The notes beneath the pieces were generated by a model. The model saw only the letters and a program-made list of their open reading frames with translations, was not told the DNA's origin and ran no database searches. From NCBI GenBank assembly GCA_023436525.1, contig JAEZIW010000137.1, positions 1-10,148 on the forward strand: 10,148 bases of DNA. The letters are read 5' to 3'. Both the position numbers and the translations under genes were made by a program. Within the stretch, counting starts at the first letter, position 1. Every line of letters starts with the position of its first letter. Below, piece after piece: positions 6,102 to 10,148 of this stretch. Source of the stretch: Bacillota bacterium. GTDB lineage: Bacteria; Bacillota; Clostridia; Christensenellales; SZUA-584.

Positions 6102-7611
6102 TACCGGACTGATAGAAAGCGACCTTTTCCTTGTTCAGCGTGTAGCGGCTGATAAAAACCAGCGCCAGCACAAAGCTTATTAAAAAACCCACAGGCAGTA
6201 TCAGGCCAAGCATTAAATTAACGTCACTTTTTTGCCCGATCTGGGTGCCGAGCTCAGCCGCCTGGTTTTTGAGCTGTTCAAGTGAAGCCCCTGATTGTCC
6301 CGTTATAAATTCTGAAATCTGCGCAGTCACTTGATCGAACTCCAATTTCAGTGCCGTCAAATCGGCGCCTTTATTAAAACCGATAATATCCAGCATCGTT
6401 CCCGCGAATACAACAGCCAAAGATTGCGACAGCTTAAACATGAATGTGGCACAGCCGTAAAAAACACCTTCCTTGCGTGTGCCCGAGTAATACGCGTCTT
6501 TATCAATGGTGTCGGTAATCATCGAATAAGGCAGCGCGATGCTGCCGCCGATAGAAAAACCGGTCAGCATGGCCAGCGGCACAATGGCTATGTAATGCGC
6601 CGAAACCCATTCGTTTGCGAACACAAAGACAAAGAACAGTACTGTGACGCCAATGTTGATGAAAAGGCAGGCCATCATGCCTGTTTTTTTCTCGAATTTA
6701 TTTGCGATATAGAGCCAAACGGGCTGCGCCGCGAGTGCCATTAAAAACAAAGCACCGAAAACGATGGCAATCTGGCCCGACTTTAAGCCGAAGGTATAGG
6801 TGAAGACGTGCATGCCGACGGCACCCACAATGCTCATCGCCATGTTGACGAATAGCAGCCCGATGCTCACATTGCGAAAATCCGAACATTTCAGCGCTTC
6901 TGCGGTTTCCTTGAATATGCCGATAATCGCGTTTTTCTTTTTTATCGGCGGCGTATAGTCCGGCTGTTTTTTATAGGTCAGCGCGATGCAGACAGCCGCA
7001 CTGATCAGCGTGATGACAGCGGTAACGATGGCCAGATACGCGTAAGCCTGCGGGTTAAGCTGCCCGTCGGCGTACTGGGGTGTCGGCTTGAAGAACACAG
7101 CCATACCGAGTATGGTGGGGAACATAAACCCCAGAAAGAAGAACGCGGTACGGTAAGACTGCACAGCGGTTCGTTCGCCGTAATCTGTAGAAAGCTCGGC
7201 ACCGAGTGCCATATAAGGCGTTGCATAGATCGTGGAAAACGTTTTGAGCAATATCAGCAGCGCTCCGAGTAAAACCGCTTTTGAGGCATAGGGAAGCTCC
7301 GGACTGACCTGCCAAAGCAGCAAGGTGCATAACGCGAGCCCGAACGCGCCTATTAGAACGTAGAAAAGACGGCGGCCCAAGAAAATTTTGCTTTTGGTGT
7401 GGTCGGAGATATACCCCATGACCGGGTCAGTCACCGCGTCCCAAATGGTGCTGACAGAAACCAAAAGCCCGGTTAGCGCGCCCGAAATGCCGAGCACCAT
7501 CGTTGAATAGAACACAAAACATGCCGAAACCAGTTGGAAAGGGATGCCGTAAGAGAGCGTCCCGATACCGTAACCGATTTTTGTTTTTGAACTGAGTTTG
7601 TCTCCCGTCAT
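6067..7611 (-). CDS. GPH-family (MelB-like) MFS cation symporter
   Basis: A 514-residue, 12-helix inner-membrane transporter of the glycoside-pentoside-hexuronide:cation symporter family. The diagnostic motifs are WDAVTDPVMGYISDHT at 57-72 followed by FLGRR at 77-81, and the late motif TDTIDKDAYYSGTRKEG at 366-382. MelB-type proteins move sugars with Na+, H+ or Li+; other members of the wider family, such as MFSD2A, move lysophospholipids, so the substrate is open. It is longer than the usual roughly 450-480 residues because of a polar insert at about 413-464 between the last two helices. It is the third gene of the operon, 20 bases after the symporter gene, with GGGGG just upstream of the ATG as a possible ribosome binding site. 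Its stop lies inside the convergent phosphatase gene. Confidence 0.9.
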   Translation of the reverse strand: MTGDKLSSKTKIGYGIGTLSYGIPFQLVSACFVFYSTMVLGISGALTGLLVSVSTIWDAVTDPVMGYISDHTKSKIFLGRRLFYVLIGAFGLALCTLLLWQVSPELPYASKAVLLGALLILLKTFSTIYATPYMALGAELSTDYGERTAVQSYRTAFFFLGFMFPTILGMAVFFKPTPQYADGQLNPQAYAYLAIVTAVITLISAAVCIALTYKKQPDYTPPIKKKNAIIGIFKETAEALKCSDFRNVSIGLLFVNMAMSIVGAVGMHVFTYTFGLKSGQIAIVFGALFLMALAAQPVWLYIANKFEKKTGMMACLFINIGVTVLFFVFVFANEWVSAHYIAIVPLAMLTGFSIGGSIALPYSMITDTIDKDAYYSGTRKEGVFYGCATFMFKLSQSLAVVFAGTMLDIIGFNKGADLTALKLEFDQVTAQISEFITGQSGASLEQLKNQAAELGTQIGQKSDVNLMLGLILPVGFLISFVLALVFISRYTLNKEKVAFYQSGINGCAHEQEPT

Positions 7612-7631
7612 AATACCCCCGTTAAATCTAT

Positions 7632-9029
7632 CTAATCTCTTAGTTTTTTAGAATAATGCTTCTTGCTGAATTTAATGCCTATCAGGCAGATCGCGGAATA
7701 CACCACGAATATGCCGAATGTAACAATATAAAGCCACGGCTTATCGTCAACCCAGGCCGATACGGGTATGCTGAGCACCATCATTAAAGGAATGCCGATG
7801 ATCGCGCCGAAGCCGCTGCCGAGCACGAGGCTTTCGGGCACGCTCGTTTTGCCGTCCGGGTCCATCTCTTTAAGCAGCGCCATCGCGGTCACCACGGTTC
7901 CGGTCCACATACCGTAAAGTGCCACCGCATGCTCAATCACCTCTTCGCGGTAGATCCACTTGGCCATTTTTGCCGAGTAGACCATTGTGAAAAGGCCGCC
8001 GACTGTTGACAGAATCAACACAGGCACCCAATACTGCGAAAGCACACTCAGCGACACGGCACAGACTGATGCAACAATCATGATATCAAAAGCTGTGGAT
8101 GAGATGCGCTGCAGCAGATAATTATCGGCATAATCGGTACGGATGGTGCCTTTTTTATAGAGCTTGTTGAAAACAAAACGCGCAATCATGGCAATCAGCG
8201 TGCCGAAAAGGAACTGGAACCCCCAGAAGAGCTTCATGAGCGTACTTTGAGAACCAAGCAGCGCTTCGAGGCCGAGCAGCAGCAGATATGTGAGCAAATA
8301 GCAGATACCGATCAAAACCACTTGAATGGTCAGATCATCAAGATAAAGGGTGATCGGAACTTTGCTTGTATGCTCCTGTATATCGGGAGAAGCCGCCGAG
8401 GTGGTTACCGTAGATGATGAGATGCCCTTTTTACCTTTGTTGTATTTTTTTCTCATGAAATACATAAACGGTATACCGCCGATGATTGCCCAAAGAAAAC
8501 CGAGGTTGGCCATTGAAAGACCAACATTTCCTCCGTTTGCAAGCGCCTTGGATGCGGGCTCCAGCATTTCGAAAGACTGCCCCGTCGAGAAGGCCTGCCC
8601 GGGGCCCTGGGCATAAGACAAAGGCAGCAGCAGGCCAAAATTCGGGAACAGCTCCGGCATTACTGTGAAGAACAGCAGCAGAGTAATCCCAAGCCCCAAA
8701 GCGGCCTGCCAGATGTATGTGTTGACTATCGCAAATCCGGTATTGGTGATGTTTTCAGTGGATTTTTTGCTGCGCTTTTTAAGCGCCATGGCAATGAAAC
8801 CGATGGCCATAAAGTGATAGACCATATTCTCCAGCATTTCTCGATCGAATGGAATCACGTGGAGAACCTCCGGCCCGAGTATTAAGCCGATAAAACCGCC
8901 GAACAAAGCCGTGGGCACCAGATGACGGCTGAAAAAGGGAATCACCGTTTTGAGGATTAGCGATACTCCGAGGAGCCCAAACAAACACCCGAATTGCAGA
9001 ACCAAGTCCCATCCGCCGACATTGCCCAT
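7632..9029 (-). CDS. GltS-family sodium/glutamate-type symporter
   Basis: A 465-residue inner-membrane protein with about ten or more hydrophobic segments, resembling the GltS sodium:glutamate symporter family. The two inverted structural repeats can be seen: the first has the glycine-rich re-entrant-type loop SYAQGPGQAFSTG at 138-150, the second has YGMWTGTVVTAMAL at 372-385, followed by PESLVLGSGFGAIIGIPLM at 398-416. A hydrophilic linker at about 192-228 (Lys-rich, then Ser/Thr-rich) joins the halves and makes it longer than E. coli GltS (401 aa). The second loop lacks the HGT-type signature of characterised glutamate carriers, so the substrate may differ. The ATG is well supported by AAAGGAG, 8 bases upstream on this strand, inside the end of the acyltransferase gene; the genes are separated by 3 bases and are surely cotranscribed. 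Confidence 0.82.
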   Translation of the reverse strand: MGNVGGWDLVLQFGCLFGLLGVSLILKTVIPFFSRHLVPTALFGGFIGLILGPEVLHVIPFDREMLENMVYHFMAIGFIAMALKKRSKKSTENITNTGFAIVNTYIWQAALGLGITLLLFFTVMPELFPNFGLLLPLSYAQGPGQAFSTGQSFEMLEPASKALANGGNVGLSMANLGFLWAIIGGIPFMYFMRKKYNKGKKGISSSTVTTSAASPDIQEHTSKVPITLYLDDLTIQVVLIGICYLLTYLLLLGLEALLGSQSTLMKLFWGFQFLFGTLIAMIARFVFNKLYKKGTIRTDYADNYLLQRISSTAFDIMIVASVCAVSLSVLSQYWVPVLILSTVGGLFTMVYSAKMAKWIYREEVIEHAVALYGMWTGTVVTAMALLKEMDPDGKTSVPESLVLGSGFGAIIGIPLMMVLSIPVSAWVDDKPWLYIVTFGIFVVYSAICLIGIKFSKKHYSKKLRD

Positions 9030-9032
9030 GTG

Positions 9033-10148
9033 TTAATTCTCCTTTGCATCATTCTTTAATGTCCGTAGTGCGATTTCCCATTTATACGCGGATATGTGCC
9101 GATCGTAAAACCCGATTCGACGGTCTAGTCCGTCATACCGAAATTCCAGATGAGTTTTGAAATAAACGGCAACTCCGTTGATTTTATCGATATCGAAACG
9201 ATGGCTGCCGATGCTCAGCTCGGTTTTGGTCAACGTGAGTGTGCCTTCATCTTCCGGTTCAAAAGGCGCATGTTGGGCGCTGGCACAGTAAAGACACGCA
9301 CGTTCATCGGTTAAAAGCACAGCGGCTGCGGCTGCGTGATCAAATTTTTGCGCGAGCAGACGTTGCTGCCATGCATTGATTTGGTCAATGCGTTCGGATG
9401 GAAGCGTACCGTTTTGAGCATGTAGATAACCGAATGCATCAATAGAATACGCGGCATCGCACATAAGGCAGGTCAGGCGGTCGTCAGACGAGCGCAGCGT
9501 GCCTATCGACTCGCATGTCGGGCAGGTAAACAGCAGACGCTCAAGGCCTTTGGCCGGTGCTTTGCCTTTGTACGGTATATGCCGGTGCTGCTGCCAGTCG
9601 GCCTCATTGTGCGCCAAGGCGCCGGTAATCGTCTCTTCGGCTGCCTCGAGGCTTTTAATCGCACCGTCGGCAAAATGAAGCTGAAAGTCAATCTCCACAC
9701 GCCCGCGTCGTTTGGTGTTCGCCCAGCGCGGCTCGGAAAGATAAGAGCCTTTAATGCGCGCGGTGACCACGGGAACGCCAAGCATTTTCGCAAGACGAAA
9801 TGTGGCGGGGGAGATGGTGCCTGTTTTGCCGTCCCAATTGCGCCCGCCTTCGGGGAATATGCCCACAATACGGTTTTGCTTCACCGCGCGTATGATCTGG
9901 CGTATGGCACTGCTGTCCGTTACATTTTTTCGCTTCGGAATATAACCCACAAACGCCATGAGTTTTCCGAGGGCCTTGTTTTTAAACATCGCATCTGTGA
10001 CAACAAAGCTGATTGTTTGCGGAATCAGACATTGCAGAAAAAGGCCGTCGAAATTGTTGCAGTGATTGGCCAGCAGAAGATAAGGCCCTTTTTTAGGGAG
10101 AATATTTCTGCTTTGTGTTCGAAGCCTGTATAAGAGCCTGATATAAAC
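9033..10148 (-). CDS. PlsC-type acyltransferase with zinc ribbon and extra C-terminal domain (5' partial)
   Basis: The frame stays open to the right edge of the window, giving 371 visible residues (fragment numbering). The catalytic motif I NHCNNFD is at 28-34 (His29, Asp34), GYIPKRKN follows at about 68-75, and motif III FPEGGRNWDG is at 98-107, the layout of 1-acylglycerol-3-phosphate acyltransferases that make phosphatidic acid at the membrane. After this domain comes a zinc ribbon, CPTC at 209-212 and CLMC at 227-230, and then a beta-rich tail (from about 303: TLTLTKTELSIGSHRFDI and onward) that resembles a small PH-like fold by pattern only. Typical PlsC proteins end near 200-250 residues, so the extension of about 170 residues is unusual. 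The ATG at 9989 is internal, because the catalytic His/Asp motif lies upstream of it. It is the first visible gene of the - strand operon. The gene's start and promoter are outside the window. Confidence 0.85.
   Translation of the reverse strand, partial: VYIRLLYRLRTQSRNILPKKGPYLLLANHCNNFDGLFLQCLIPQTISFVVTDAMFKNKALGKLMAFVGYIPKRKNVTDSSAIRQIIRAVKQNRIVGIFPEGGRNWDGKTGTISPATFRLAKMLGVPVVTARIKGSYLSEPRWANTKRRGRVEIDFQLHFADGAIKSLEAAEETITGALAHNEADWQQHRHIPYKGKAPAKGLERLLFTCPTCESIGTLRSSDDRLTCLMCDAAYSIDAFGYLHAQNGTLPSERIDQINAWQQRLLAQKFDHAAAAAVLLTDERACLYCASAQHAPFEPEDEGTLTLTKTELSIGSHRFDIDKINGVAVYFKTHLEFRYDGLDRRIGFYDRHISAYKWEIALRTLKNDAKEN

Noticed and set aside
9579..10133. 184-codon + strand ORF opposite the acyltransferase gene
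   Set aside because: It is antisense to the catalytic core of the acyltransferase and has no motif of its own.
1..10148. CRISPR array, tRNA gene or insertion sequence
   Set aside because: No regularly spaced repeats, cloverleaf-like sequence or DDE transposase was found by eye on either strand.

Overview
The window reads as a Gram-positive, Clostridia-like chromosome (probably Oscillospirales or a relative; this is inferred from protein families, strong AGGAGG-type ribosome binding sites and a textbook sigma-A promoter, not from any marker gene). It splits into two halves that meet between about 5038 and 5113.

Left half, 1 to about 5040, all genes on the + strand: the right-hand part of an integrated mobile element with phage and transposon parts. 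In order it holds the C-terminal half of a P4/D5-type primase-helicase (open at the window edge), an AT-rich non-coding stretch with a large inverted repeat and a perfect 16-bp palindrome (possible replication origin), a P27-family small terminase, a 49-residue basic ORF, a short (302-residue) HK97-fold major capsid protein without the usual N-terminal scaffold domain, a TnpW-like small protein and a large TndX/TnpX-type serine recombinase. Large terminase, portal, prohead protease and all tail genes are absent between TerS and the recombinase. The element is therefore either a decayed prophage or a compact phage-satellite-like element using a Tn4451/Tn5397-style recombination module. The intact reading frames and good ribosome binding sites make the second reading worth testing.

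Right half, about 5114 to 10148: ordinary chromosome. A short Ppx/GppA phosphatase runs on the + strand from its own sigma-A promoter. It converges with, and overlaps by 35 bp, a three-gene operon on the - strand: a PlsC-type acyltransferase with a zinc-ribbon and extra C-terminal domain (5' end off the window), a GltS-family Na+/glutamate-type symporter and a GPH-family (MelB-like) MFS transporter. The acyltransferase-transporter linkage recalls the lplT-aas pair of E. coli and suggests, without proving, a lipid-related role for the operon.

No tRNA, rRNA, CRISPR array or insertion-sequence transposase was recognised.
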